Below the pieces are notes generated by a model, which ran no database searches, was not told the origin of the DNA, and saw nothing but the letters and a program-made list of their open reading frames with translations. DNA of 64,000 nucleotides from Neomesorhizobium sp963726065. GTDB taxonomy: Bacteria > Pseudomonadota > Alphaproteobacteria > Rhizobiales > Rhizobiaceae. This document shows, piece by piece, positions 32,262 to 41,910 of this stretch. Positions within the stretch are counted from its first letter, which is position 1; the number at the start of each line of letters is the position of its first letter. Position numbers and translations under genes: made by a program. The DNA lies in contig CAVSAU010000013.1 of the NCBI GenBank assembly GCA_963726065.1, positions 434,001 to 498,000 of the forward strand, in the 5' to 3' direction.

Positions 32262-34857
32262 TTATTTCAGCTCCAGCAGGCGCTCGAGATAGTCCTTTTC
32301 CAGAGCCGGGCTCAGCGCGTTGCCGAGCCGCTTGCGGATGGCGTCGAGGATCTGGCGGGCGCGCTGCACGTCGATCTCGTCCGGCACCTTGACCGAGTCG
32401 TCGAAGTCGGGGCCGGTCGTGGCGCGTGGACGCCCGAGCGGGTCGCGGTCGGCGTTCTGCTGGCGGCCGCCCTGTTCGGAGCCGCCCTGGTCGCCCTGCA
32501 TTGCCTGCTGCATCTGCTGCATCATGTCCTGGGCGCCGCGGCGCAGCGCCTCCAGCGCGCGGCCCTGCTCGCCGACGGCGCGTTCGCCCTGCGCATCGCC
32601 GAGCGCCTTGCCGGCCTCGCCCATCGCCTCGCCCGCCTCGCCGAACCCTTCGCCCGGCTGGATGCCCATGCCTTCCAGTCCCTTCGTCAGGCCTTCGAGC
32701 TCGCTGCGTAGCTGGCCCTGGCCTTCCTGAAGCTGCTTCATGTGCCTCGGCGAATTCCTCGGGTGTCATTGGCTGGCCCTGTTGTCCCTGCTCGCCCGGC
32801 TGTTGTCCCTGCTGACCTTCCTGGCCCTGCTGCTCGCCGCGGTTTTCGCCACGCTGGCGCTCGCCGCGCTGCATCTGGTCCATGCGGAACGTCTCGTTCA
32901 TCATCTCCTGCTGGCGCCGCATGATCTCGCCGAGCTTGTTCATCTGCTTGTTCATTTCAGTCTGCTGGCCGTCCTGGCCTTGCTGACCCTGCTGCGGACG
33001 CGCCGCCTGCAGGTTGTTCATCATGTCCTGCAGCTGCGACAGCAGTTCCTGCGCCTGGTCACGCGAGCCGGACTTCGCCAGGTTTTCGATCTGGTCGAGC
33101 ATGCGCTGCAGGTCGCTCTCGCGCAGCATTTCGGCGTTGGGCGGCATCTGGCGCGCCATGTTCGGGTTCTGCTGCATGCGCTCGGCGAATTCGCGCAGGA
33201 ATTCGTTCATCGCCTGGCGCAGCTCCTGCATCAACTTGTCGATCTCCTCGTCGCTGGCGCCGTTTTCGAGCGCCTGCCGCAACGCCTCCTGTGCCTGCCG
33301 CAACCGCTTCTCGGCGGCGGAAAGGTCGCCGTCCTCGATGCCGAGCGCGATCTCCCACAGATAGGAGGCGACACCGCGCAACGCATCGTCGTTACCGGCC
33401 ATCTTCAGCCGCGTCATGGCGCTCATGATGACCAAATAGTGGGACAGGTTCTCGAACGTGTCCTCCGGCCGCAACGTGATGCCATCCATCAGGTCGAGCA
33501 CACGCGGCTTTCGGTTGGCGTCGAGCGCCAGGATCTGGCGCTGTTCCACCACCGCCCTGGCGAGCGGGTTGGTGAAGGGCCGCTCCGGCAACGTGATCGT
33601 CTTGGTCGCGCTGCGCGCCTCCTGGCCGGCGGCGTCGGTCGCCTTGAGAGTCAATTTCACCCTGGCGCCTGCCCATGGGTGTTCGGTCAGGTCGCGGCTG
33701 GTTTTCGCCGCGCCGTTTTCAGCCCCCTTGCGGGGCAGGCTGAGCGGCATTTCAGGGCTGGGATAAAGCGGGCGGGCGCCGGGCTTCTGCTGTTCCTCGA
33801 GCGCAAATTCGGTCGTCGCCGAGACCGCGCCGTAGTCGTCGACGATCTCGTAGTTCAGCTCCAGCGTGCCGTTGACGGCACGCTTGGGCTCACCGGAAAA
33901 TCGGATTTCCGGCGCCTTGTCGGGGATCACCGAAAACGACCATTTGGCGAGCTCCTGCTCGCCCGCGCTCAAAGCGAGAACGCCGTCGCTGTTGAGCTTG
34001 CCGGCAAACTGCCGCGGCGCTCCGGGCGCGACAGCCGCCGGCGTGGCCTGATCCGGTTGTTGAGGCGGTGCGTTGGGCGCCAGGTCGCGGGTATTGCCGT
34101 TCAGATCGATATAGCCGAGCGTCTCCTCACCCGTACCGCCGGTGATGCGCAGCGCGACATCGCTGCCTTCCGGAACCGTGTACACGGGCGACGGCTGCGC
34201 GGCGTCCGCAGTCAGGAACACCGGCGGCTTGCCGGTGTAGGCGGGCGGCGTCACCCACGCATCGATGCGCGCCGGAATGACGTCGCGCGACACATGCGCG
34301 CGGAATGCGTCGGTGATGCTGCCACCGAGAGGCCCAAGCGAAAAGGCGAACGCAGCAACGAAGACAAGCGCCGCGACGGCGCGCAGCGCCCAGGGGTCGC
34401 GTTCGGGCACCGTGGTGCGCGGCAGGTCGCCATGCATGCTGCCCAGCCTTTCGGCCATGCGGCGCTGGTGCTCCTGCCACAATGCCTGGCCAAAGCTGTC
34501 GTCCTTGCCGGTCAGCCGGTCGGTCTGCACCAGCACGGGCGTATGCGGCAGCTGGTTGGCACGCTCGATGCGGCGGTCGATTTCGGCTGTCGTCGGGCTT
34601 CGGAAAAAGCGCAAGGGGTAGAGTGCGGCAAGGGCTCCCCCGGCGAACAGAACGGCGAGCGGCAGCCGCACCGCGTCCGCAACCTCGCGGAAGACCCCAA
34701 GCCACGACAGCGAGAGGAACAGGCTGACAATGACGACGAAAGGCAGCGCCAGCGGCCACAAGCGCTCCAGCATCATCGCTGCCCGCGTGGCAAAGCGCGT
34801 GCGCCTCAGGCGCCCGGCAAATCCGCGATTGCTGCTGACGGTCGGCGTCTCTGTCAT
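32262..34857 (-). pseudogene. TIGR02302-family membrane protein (one frameshift)
   Basis: Large alphaproteobacterial protein of the TIGR02302 family, about 865 residues. Two N-terminal membrane helices ('LWPLALPFVVIVSLFLSLSW', 'LPLAVLFAGGALAALYPL') precede beta-rich repeats with 'DAWVTPPAYTGKPPVFL'. A helical 'TLRPEDTFENLSHYLVIMSA' region and a Gln/Gly-rich low-complexity linker (QQGQ repeats, about 34.8 to 32.8 kb side) follow. One extra base near 32741 breaks the frame; the continuation 'MKQLQEGQGQLRSELEGLTK' runs to 'LEKDYLERLLELK'. Start taken at 34857 (Met-Thr-Glu-Thr-Pro). In related genomes it lies near lysA and argH, as here. Function is unknown, probably envelope-related. Confidence 0.85.
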
Positions 34858-35235
34858 CGGCCTTTCCAGGCGGACGGCGCGGAATGGCGCCGCTCCACGA
34901 CTCGAAGAATAACAGCAAACGCGGCAAAGGCGAGGCGCTGACAAAAACGTGAAGCGCGTCGACCCGGAAATCGCAATGGCAATCCAACTTGATCAAGCCT
35001 GAAAGGTCAACGTGAAGAATGGGTTATGCAGTATTGCCGCTTCATAATGCGTTCCTCCGGCTGAACCCGTCATGCAGCCTGACCGCGCCGCGCGCTTCGC
35101 TGCGCGAGGCGCTGGACCCTCCGGCACTGCCGTAAGGATAGCGCTGCATCCAGGGCGATGCGGCGGATCATCACGGATTGTCTCTTAGCCTTGAATTTGC
35201 TTGAGCGCGCGGGTTCGGACGGTCTAGTGTCACGG
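34858..35235. other. 378-bp divergent intergenic region
   Basis: It separates the minus-strand TIGR02302 gene from the plus-strand desaturase. No gene or RNA is recognised. GC-rich imperfect palindromes occur around 35075-35110. Candidate promoter boxes for the desaturase near 35200-35230 are weak (TTGAGC, then CTAGTG at 17 bp). Confidence 0.5.
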
Positions 35236-36262
35236 ATGGCAACAACTTCCCACAATTCCGCGACACCGCCCGCAACTCGCCACTGGCCCAAAATCCTGTC
35301 CAATTACCGCAAGCCGCACCGCGGCCGCAGCGCCTTCGAGTTGGCGGTGACGGTGGTGCCCTTCGCGGCGCTCTGGGCGCTGTCATGGGCGGCAGTGCAC
35401 TACGGTTTCTGGTGGGGGCTTTTGCTGATCGTGCCCGCCGCAGGCTTCCTGCTACGCCTGTTCATGATCCAGCACGATTGCGGCCACGGCTCGTTTTTCG
35501 CCCACCGCCACGCCGACGACTGGATCGGGCGAGCGATCGGCGTCCTGACGCTCACCCCTTACGACTACTGGCGCCGCGCCCACGCCGCCCATCATGCGAC
35601 GGCAGGCAATCTCGATGAACGCGGCGTCGGCGACATCACCACGCTGACGGTCGCCGAATATCGGGCGCTGTCGCGCTGGGGTCGTCTCGGCTACCGGTTC
35701 TATCGGCATCCTGCGGTGATGTTCGGCATCGGCCCGGTCTGGCTTTTCATCATCAAGCAGCGGCTGCCCTTCGGCATGATGCGGGCCGGCATGCAGCCAT
35801 GGGTGTCGACCATGGCCACCAACCTCGCCATCGCAACCCTGGCCGCCGTCCTGATCTGGCTGATCGGCCTTGTGCCGTTTCTGCTGGTGCATCTGCCGAT
35901 CGTCACGCTGGCGGGTGCTGCCGGCATCTGGCTCTTCTACGTGCAGCACCAGTTCGAGGAAACGCATTGGGCGCAAGGGCCCGATTGGGAATTCCAGCAG
36001 GCTGCCCTGCATGGCTCGTCGCATTACGACCTGCCGGGCGTGCTCAGATGGCTGACCGGCAATATCGGCATCCACCACGTCCACCACCTGTCGAGCCGCG
36101 TGCCCTATTACCGGCTGCCCGAGGTGCTGCGCGACTATCCCGAACTCGGCAATGTCGGCCGCATCACGCATCATGGAAAGCCTGCGCTGCGTGAAGCTCG
36201 TCCTGTGGGACGAAAGCCGGGGCAGGCTGGTTTCCTTCCGCGAAGCACGGGCACTGGCCTGA
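35236..36262 (+). CDS. Membrane fatty acid desaturase (hidden 3' frameshift)
   Basis: Predicted inner-membrane di-iron acyl desaturase of about 342 residues. The three histidine boxes are present: 'HDCGH' after 'LRLFMIQ', 'HAAHH' in 'RRAHAAHHATAGN', and 'HHVHH' in 'NIGIHHVHHLSSRVP'. Four hydrophobic helices separate them. As written the frame runs to 36267, but its last 30 residues look random. Skipping one A near 36170 gives 'RITLMESLRCVKLVLWDESR' and 'GRLVSFREARALA', a normal ending with stop at 36260-36262. I therefore place the true end at 36262. It would adjust membrane fluidity by introducing cis double bonds. Confidence 0.88.
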
Positions 36263-36265
36263 GCT

Positions 36266-36367
36266 AGAGCGGTTCCGGTTCTGGAAGAACCGGCAACTCG
36301 CTCTAACTATTTGTTTTGCCGCATTTATGCGGACGCCAAATGAATGCATTTGGCTGCAAAATACTCT
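36266..36367. repeat. Dispersed palindromic repeat, copy 4 (long form)
   Basis: AGAGCGGTTCCGGTTCT begins the element, followed by its hairpin partner AGAACCGGCAACTCGCTCT, then CTATTTGTTTTGCCGCATTTATG and the palindrome GCCAAATG-AATG-CATTTGGC. The right end (ACTCTAG) contains the stop codon of the minus-strand dehydratase gene. It fills the whole gap between convergent genes. Confidence 0.87.
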
Positions 36368-37311
36368 AGCCGAACTTCACCGCGGTGGTGTTGCCTCCGC
36401 AGACCAGAACGGCGACGCGTTCGCCCGGCGCGGGAACATATTTTCCGGAAAGCAGGGCGGCAAAGGCAGCCGCTCCGCCGGGCTCGGCGACCACCCTGAC
36501 GCTGTCCCATAGCGCCAGTTGCGCGGCGGCGATATCCTCGTCGCTGACCAGCACGGAGCGTTCGACGAAGGCCTGCGCGACCGGAAACATCAGCGTGCCG
36601 ACGCGTTTGGGCGCCAGCGAATCGGCGGCGATGCCGCCGGCCGGCGCATCGACCGGCTCGCCCGCTTCCAGGGCGCGGTGCAACGTCGGGGCCTCTTCCG
36701 GCTCGACGGCGACGATGCGGACGCGCCCGGCGAACCAGCCGGCGATGCCGCCGATCAGCCCGCCGCCGCCCACCGCAACCAGCAGCGTGTCGATGTCCGG
36801 CAGGTCGGCCTCGATCTCCTTGCCGAGCGTGCCCTGGCCAAGCAGGGTTTCCGGCTGGTTGAAGGCATGGATCTGCAGGGCGCCGGTCTCGGCGGCGCGG
36901 GCTTCGCTGGCGGCAAGCGCCTCGGCATAAAGCTGGCCGCCAATGACAAGCTCGGCGCCGTAGCCGCGGATGCGGTCGGTCTTGGCCTTGGGCGACACTT
37001 CCGGCACGAAGATTGCCGCCGGCACGCCGAGCCGCATCGCGGCATAGGCCACCGCGGCGCCGTGGTTGCCTCCGGAAGCGGCAACCACGCCTGTCCTTCG
37101 GGATTTCCCGCGTCAGGAGATTGGCGAAGGCGCCGCGCGCCTTGAACGACCCGGAATGCTGGAAGAGTTCCAGCTTGAGATCGACCGGCAGCGCCGGGCG
37201 GCCGAAATCAGCCATGTCGAGGCGCAGCACCGGCGTGTGCCTGATATGCGGCCGGATCAGAGCCTCGGTCCCGGCGATGCGTTCCCCGGTGATTCGGAAC
37301 TCGACGGTCAT
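36366..37311 (-). pseudogene. Threonine dehydratase-like PLP enzyme (one frameshift)
   Basis: Fold-type II PLP enzyme of about 314 residues, again without an ACT domain. The PLP lysine lies in 'QHSGSFKARGAFANLL'. One extra base near 37093 breaks the frame; removing it restores 'EIPKDGVVAASGGNHGAAVA'. The glycine phosphate loop is 'VAVGGGGLIGGIAG', and the end is 'VAVLVCGGNTTAVKFG'. It differs from the dehydratase at 8 kb throughout, so the two are paralogues rather than a duplication. It is divergent from a small ArsR regulator, with 51 bp between starts, which may control it. Serine/threonine dehydratase or racemase activity is possible. Confidence 0.83.
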
Positions 37312-37328
37312 GGATGGTCCTCCGCGAA

Positions 37329-37357
37329 TTGACATTATTTAGTAACTTGGCAAAATA
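37329..37357 (+). promoter_or_regulatory. arsR promoter, probable leaderless transcript
   Basis: A consensus -35 TTGACA (37329-37334) is followed at 16-17 bp by CAAAAT/AAAATA (37351-37357). The ATG at 37363 lies where transcription should begin, and no ribosome site is present, so a leaderless mRNA is likely. The promoter lies in the 51-bp gap to the divergent dehydratase gene. Confidence 0.6.
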
Positions 37358-37362
37358 CCAGA

Positions 37363-37665
37363 ATGCAAGAGGTCGATGTCCTGAAAGCGCTTGCCAACGA
37401 GCGCCGGCTGCAAATTCTCGAATGGCTCAAGGACCCGCGCGCGCATTTCCGGGCGCAGGCCGACGGAGACCTCGTCGACGACGGCGTCTGCGCATTGCTG
37501 ATCGCCGAAAAGCTAGGCATCACGCCGGCAACGCTCAGTGAACACATGCGGGTTCTCTCGCACGCCGGGCTGGTGCGTTCGAAACGCATCAAGCAGTGGG
37601 TCTTCTACCGGCGCGACGACGACAGGATCGGCACTGTGAAGGCGCTGCTTCACGAGACGCTTTGA
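37363..37665 (+). CDS. Small ArsR-family regulator
   Basis: Predicted 100-residue winged-helix regulator of the ArsR family: 'VDVLKALANERRLQILEWLK', recognition helix region 'LGITPATLSEHMRVLSHAGL', and wing 'RSKRIKQWVFYRRDDDRI'. Residues 28-45 ('HFRAQADGDLVDDGVCALLI') form the usual linker of the small ArsR subgroup that often lies beside amino-acid or metabolite enzymes. The metal-binding Cys motif of ArsR/SmtB (ELCVCDL) is absent, so metal sensing is unlikely. It is divergent from the dehydratase and 34 bp before the thioesterase gene. Confidence 0.9.
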   Translation: MQEVDVLKALANERRLQILEWLKDPRAHFRAQADGDLVDDGVCALLIAEKLGITPATLSEHMRVLSHAGLVRSKRIKQWVFYRRDDDRIGTVKALLHETL

Positions 37666-37699
37666 GCTAGGGCGTTCTTAACGCCATCCGGAGGGAAAG

Positions 37700-38119
37700 A
37701 TGCCCGCCACCGACCTGATGCCAGGCCTGCGCCACAAGGAAACGGTGCATGTCGACGAGAGCCTCGTGGTGCCGGCCATGGCCGACCTCTTTGCCGGCTT
37801 TTCAGACATGCCGCCGGTCTTCGCCACCGCCTTTGTCGTCGGCCTGGTCGAATGGACATGCGTCGAGGCGCTGAAATCCTATCTCGACCCGGCGCAGCGG
37901 ACGGTGGGCGTCCATGTTGACATCGCCCATGTCGCCGCGACGCCGGTTGGCATGAACGCCACGGCCGAGATCGAGCTTCTGGCGGTCGAAGGCCGCAAAC
38001 TGCGCTTCAAGGCGCTTTGCTACGACGAGGCCGGTATTATCGGCGAAGGCTTTCATGAGCGCATGATCATCGACTACGACCGCTTCATGGAACGCGCCCA
38101 ATCGCGGCAGGAGACATGA
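37700..38119 (+). CDS. Hot-dog fold thioesterase (FlK-like)
   Basis: Predicted 139-residue hot-dog protein resembling fluoroacetyl-CoA thioesterase-type and related acyl-CoA thioesterases. The central helix is 'PPVFATAFVVGLVEWTCVEA', followed by strand motifs 'TVGVHVDIAHVAATPVGM' and 'ELLAVEGRKLRFKALCYDEA' and the final 'GEGFHERMIIDYDRF'. No membrane or signal segment is present. GGAGGG lies about 8 bases before the ATG. It may be transcribed with the ArsR gene. Acyl substrate is unknown; resistance to fluoroacetate must not be inferred from fold alone. Confidence 0.85.
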   Translation: MPATDLMPGLRHKETVHVDESLVVPAMADLFAGFSDMPPVFATAFVVGLVEWTCVEALKSYLDPAQRTVGVHVDIAHVAATPVGMNATAEIELLAVEGRKLRFKALCYDEAGIIGEGFHERMIIDYDRFMERAQSRQET

Positions 38120-38141
38120 GCGGACCGCCGCCTCGCTGGTC

Positions 38142-39417
38142 TCAGTCCAGCCAGTCCGGCAGCGTATCCAGCCCGATCAGTTCTTCATAGGTGCGGCGTT
38201 CGCGCGCACGACCGCGAAACGGTCGCCATTGACCAGCACTTCCGGGACCAGAAGCCGCGAGTTGTAGGTGCCGGACTGCACGGCGCCATAGGCGCCCGCC
38301 GTGGAGATGGCAATCAGGTCGCCCGAGTGCAGCCTGGCCAGGTCGCGGTCCTGGCCGAGATAATCACCGGTCTCGCAGACCGGGCCGACCACGTCGGCCT
38401 TGATGCGCGCTGCGTCGGCCGGCGGCTGCACACCGGTCTGATATCGTGGAAGGCGTCGTAGAGCGTCGGGCGGATCAGGTCGTTCATGGCGGCATCGACG
38501 ATGACGAAGTTCTTGGCGTCGCCTTCCTTCACGTAGATGACTTCCGTGACAAGGATGCCGGCGTTGCCGACGATCAGCCGCCCCGGCTCGAAGATCACCT
38601 TCAGCCGAGCTTGCGACATGTGCTTCTTGACGATCGCCGCGTAGGCGTCGGGCAGCGGCGGCGGGTTGTTGTCGGTTCTGTAGGGGATGCCCAGCCCGCC
38701 GCCGAGATCGACGTGTTCGATGGCGTGGCCGTCGGCGCGCAGTGTGTCGACGAGTTCGGCCAGCAGCTTGAAGGCGTCGTCGAAAGGCTGGAGATCGGTG
38801 ATCTGGCTGCCGATATGCGTGTCGATGCCGATCACCTTGATGCCCGGCAGTTCGGCGGCATGCGGCGATAGACCTCGCGGGCGCGTTGCCATGGCACGCC
38901 GAACTTGTTCTCGGCCTTGCCGGTGGAGATCTTCTCGTGGGTCTTGGCGTCGACATCCGGATTGATGCGGAGCGAGACCGGCGCCACCTTGCTCGCGGCC
39001 ACGGCGCGCGCCGACAAGCAGCTCCAGTTCCGGCTCGGATTCGACGTTGAAGCAATGGATGCCGGCGTCGAGCGCGAAATCCATCTCCCGCGCCGTCTTG
39101 CCGACGCCGGAGAACACGATCTTCTTCGGCCGGAATGCCGGCCGCCAGCGCGCGGCGCAGCTCGCCTTCCGACACCACGTCGGCGCCGGCGCCGAGCTTT
39201 GCCAGCGTGCTTGAGGACGGCCTGGTTGGAATTCGCCTTCAGCGCATAGCAGACCAGCGCGTCGAGCTCGGCGAAGGCCTTGGCGAAGACGTGGTAGTGC
39301 CGGGTCAGCGTCGCCGTCGAATAGCAGTAGAACGGCGTGCCGACCGCCGCCGCGATCTCCGGCAGCGGCCACGTCCTCGGCGAAAAGCACGCCGTCGCGG
39401 TAGTCGAAATGGTTCAC
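38142..39417 (-). pseudogene. lysA: Diaminopimelate decarboxylase (several frameshifts)
   Basis: PLP enzyme making L-lysine from meso-diaminopimelate, about 421 residues when repaired. Recognisable blocks are 'VNHFDYRDGVLFAEDV', 'IVFSGVGKTAREMDFALDAG', 'HCFNVESEPELELL', 'SLRINPDVDAKTHEKISTGK', 'NKFGVPWQRAREVYRR', 'VDLGGGLGIPYRTDN', 'VIFEPGRLIVGNAGILVTEV' and the active-site 'VGPVCETGDYLGQDRDL'. Frame changes fall near 39372, 39208, 39137, 39013, 38865, 38438 and 38205. The last one restores the normal ending 'RRTYEELIGLDTLPDWLD' with stop at 38142-38144. The start is GTG at 39417, overlapping the preceding lipoprotein's stop as GTGA. Lysine synthesis is essential, so sequence error is the best explanation. 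Confidence 0.88.
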
Positions 39418-39650
39418 GGGATCAGGTCCGGCAGTTGCAATGTTATCGAGCAGGCCGTCGAGGATGAAGCGCTTGTCCTTTACCGGCGGCGTCGGTTCCG
39501 GCGGCAACGGCTGCTTCGCCTTCTCGGCTTCCTTGCGCGCGTCGACCGCTGCCTGGTAGGGTGTGTCGAGGCCCGATTTGCGGCCGCAGCCCGCCACCAC
39601 GCCGAGTGCGGCGAGAACGCAGCCAGTGCCGCGAAGAGCCTGCCCGTCAT
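39414..39650 (-). pseudogene. Small lipoprotein upstream of lysA (two frameshifts, net zero)
   Basis: Small lipoprotein of 78 residues typically found between argH and lysA in rhizobia. Starting at the ATG at 39650 it reads 'MTGRLFAALAA', then needs one missing base restored near 39625 to give 'VLAALGVVAGCGRKSGLDTP', whose 'VAGC' is a lipobox. The body is 'KEAEKAKQPLPPEPTPPVKD'. An extra base near 39440 must be skipped for the stop to fall at 39416-39414. There it overlaps the lysA GTG as GTGA. The two shifts cancel in length (237 bp). Possibly an LptM-like partner of LPS assembly, which I cannot confirm. Confidence 0.65.
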
Positions 39651-39749
39651 CGATTGATCATCCTTGACAATTTGTCCGCCTGTAGTAGCGCATGTCCGCG
39701 AGAGCTGGAAACCGGCTTTTCAAACGCATCTGTCCAGGCGACCAGACGT

Positions 39750-41161
39750 TCACGCCTTCGCCAGCCGCTTCCGCCAGTATGCGACCTGCCTGCGCACCTC
39801 GCTCCGGCGCGGTGCCGCCGAAGGCTGGTGCGGCTCTGCGACCGAATGCTCCACCGTCAGCACCGAAAAGACGTCTGTCGGTGATCGCCGGATTGATCGC
39901 CTGCAGATTCGGCCAGCGGCAGTTCCTCGAGCCCGATGCTTCCTTGCCTCGGCCAGCGCCACGGCGCGGCCGGTGACGTGATGCGCCTCGCGGAACGGCA
40001 GACCGGCCTCGCGCACCAGCCAGTCGGCAAGGTCGGTCGCGGTCGCATAGCCGGAGCCGGCGGCGCGTCTTCATCGCCTCCGCGTTGATGCGTCATGTCG
40101 CGCACCATGCCGGTCATGGCGGCGAGCATCAGCTCCAGCGTCTCGGCGGCGTCGAACACCGCTTCCTTGTCTTCCTGCATGTCCTTCGAATAGGCGAGCG
40201 GCAGGCCCTTCATGACGGTCAGCAGCGCCGATCAGGTGGCCGTTGATGCGGCCGGTCTTGGCGCGCACCAGTTCGGCGGCGTCCGGGTTCTTCTTCTGCG
40301 GCATGATCGAGGAGCCGGTGGAAAAGCGGTCCGACAGCCGCACGAAACCGAATTGCGGCGTCGACCAGATGACGATCTCTTCGGCCAGCCGCGACAGGTG
40401 CATCGCGCAGATCGCCGCGAGCGACAGGAATTCCAGCGCGAAATCGCGGTCGGAGACGCTGTCGAGCGAGTTCCTTGTCGGCTCGCGAAAGCCGAGCGCC
40501 TGTGCAGTCTTGTGCCGGTCGATCGGGAAGCCGGTGCCGGCCAGCGCCGCAGCGCCCAGCGGGCTCTCGTCCATGCGCTCGATGGCGTCGCGCACGCGCG
40601 GACAGGTCGCGGCAGAACATCTCGACATAGGCCATGCAGTGATGGCCGAAGGTCACCGGCTGCGCCGCTCTGCAGATGGGTGAAGCCCGGCATCACCGTT
40701 TCGGCATGCTCCTCGGCCTTGTCGAGGAAGGCTGCGATCAGCTTCTGCAGCGCTCGCGCGGTGCGCAGCGCTTCGGCCTTCACCCAGAGCCGGAAATCGA
40801 CCGCCACCTGGTCGTTGCGCGAGCGCGCGGTGTGCAGCCGTCCGGCCGCCGGGCCGATCAGCTCGGCGAGCCGCGCCTCGACGTTCATGTGGATGTCTTC
40901 GAGCCGCGTCGAGAACTCGAACGTGCCGGCCTCGATCTCTGACAGGATCGTGTTCAGCCCGTGAGCGATTTGTCTTTGATCGTCTGCCGAAATGATGCCT
41001 TGTTCGGCCAGCATCTCGCGTGCGCGATGCGAGCCAGCGATGTCCTGCGCATAGAGCTTCTTGTCGAAGCCGATCGAGGCGTTGATCGCTTCCATGATGG
41101 CGGCCGGACCCGAGGCAAAACGTCCGCCCCACATCTGGTTGCTGGCCTTCTTGTCGCTCAT
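39750..41161 (-). pseudogene. argH: Argininosuccinate lyase (several frameshifts)
   Basis: Cleaves argininosuccinate to arginine and fumarate, last step of arginine synthesis; about 466 residues after repair. The N-terminus is intact: 'SNQMWGGRFASGPAAIMEAI' and 'GLNTILSEIEAGTFEF', with 'HTARSRNDQVAVDFRLWVK'. After frame changes near 40663 and 40607 come 'SPLGAAALAGTGFPIDRHKT' and the family signature 'GSSIMPQKKNPDAAELVRAK'. Further changes near 40226, 40086, 40062 and 39930 lead to the end 'VRRQVAYWRKRLAKA'. Divergent from tlpA with 27 bp between start codons, the classic rhizobial arrangement. An essential biosynthetic gene with many single-base shifts points to sequence error. Confidence 0.9.
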
Positions 41162-41188
41162 CGTGATATCCGATCTCTGGAGAATGAA

Positions 41189-41881
41189 ATGGCAGATGGA
41201 AAAAGCAAACTCTTTCCGGCCTGGCGGCTGGTGGTGATGGCCGCGCTTGCCGGCACCGTTGCCGGCGCGGTCGCGGTATACGTCAGCGGCCCCCCGTCTG
41301 GCAACGCCCCGCTGCCGCAACCGGCGGTCGCCAGGACGGTCAATGAAGCCGATGTCGCCGCCTGTGCCGCCAAATCAGACAAGGCGAAGGCCTTGGGCGA
41401 AGCCGCCAGCGGCGAGGTCGCCGCCGTGCTCGCCGCCGACCCGCCGCAATCGGTCAAGACGCTTGCCTTCAACGCGCCCGACGGCACGCCGATGACGCTT
41501 GCCAAGCTCTCCGGCAAGGCGCTGCTGGTCAATCTCTGGGCGACATGGTGCGCGCCATGCCGTGCCGAGATGCCGGCGCTGGATACGCTGCAGAAGGAAC
41601 TCGGTAGCGACAAATTCGAGGTCGTCGCCGTCAACGTCGACACCGGCGACGATGTGAAGCCGAAGAAGTTCCTCGACGAGATCGGCGTCAAGAGCCTCGG
41701 CTACTACCGCGACAACACGCTCGACCTGTTCAACGAGCTGAAGAAGCGCGGCCTGGCTCTCGGCTTGCCGGTGACGCTCTTGGTCGATGCCGAGGGCTGC
41801 CTGCTCGGCCACATGAACGGCCCGGCCGAATGGGCCGGAGACGACGCCAAGAGACTGGTGGGAACGCTCGCAGCGCAGTGA
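41189..41881 (+). CDS. tlpA: TlpA-like thiol:disulfide interchange protein
   Basis: Predicted 230-residue membrane-anchored periplasmic thioredoxin. One N-terminal membrane helix ('WRLVVMAALAGTVAGAVAVY') is followed by a linker and a thioredoxin fold with the redox site WCAPC at residues 120-124. Also present are 'EVVAVNVDTGDDVKPKKFLD' and the cis-Pro in 'GLPVTLLVDAEG'. TlpA in Bradyrhizobium reduces the copper chaperone and CoxB during cytochrome oxidase assembly; its divergent position to argH is conserved in rhizobia. The ATG at 41189 is chosen as it directly precedes the anchor helix. Confidence 0.92.
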   Translation: MADGKSKLFPAWRLVVMAALAGTVAGAVAVYVSGPPSGNAPLPQPAVARTVNEADVAACAAKSDKAKALGEAASGEVAAVLAADPPQSVKTLAFNAPDGTPMTLAKLSGKALLVNLWATWCAPCRAEMPALDTLQKELGSDKFEVVAVNVDTGDDVKPKKFLDEIGVKSLGYYRDNTLDLFNELKKRGLALGLPVTLLVDAEGCLLGHMNGPAEWAGDDAKRLVGTLAAQ

Positions 41882-41910
41882 CGGTCGGCGAAGGCTCTCG
41901 CCCTCTCCCG

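Noticed and set aside
32740..34941. 733-codon plus-strand open frame opposite the TIGR02302 gene
   Set aside because: Leu/Arg/His-rich composition without domains, typical of the antisense of a GC-rich gene; the minus strand encodes a recognisable protein.
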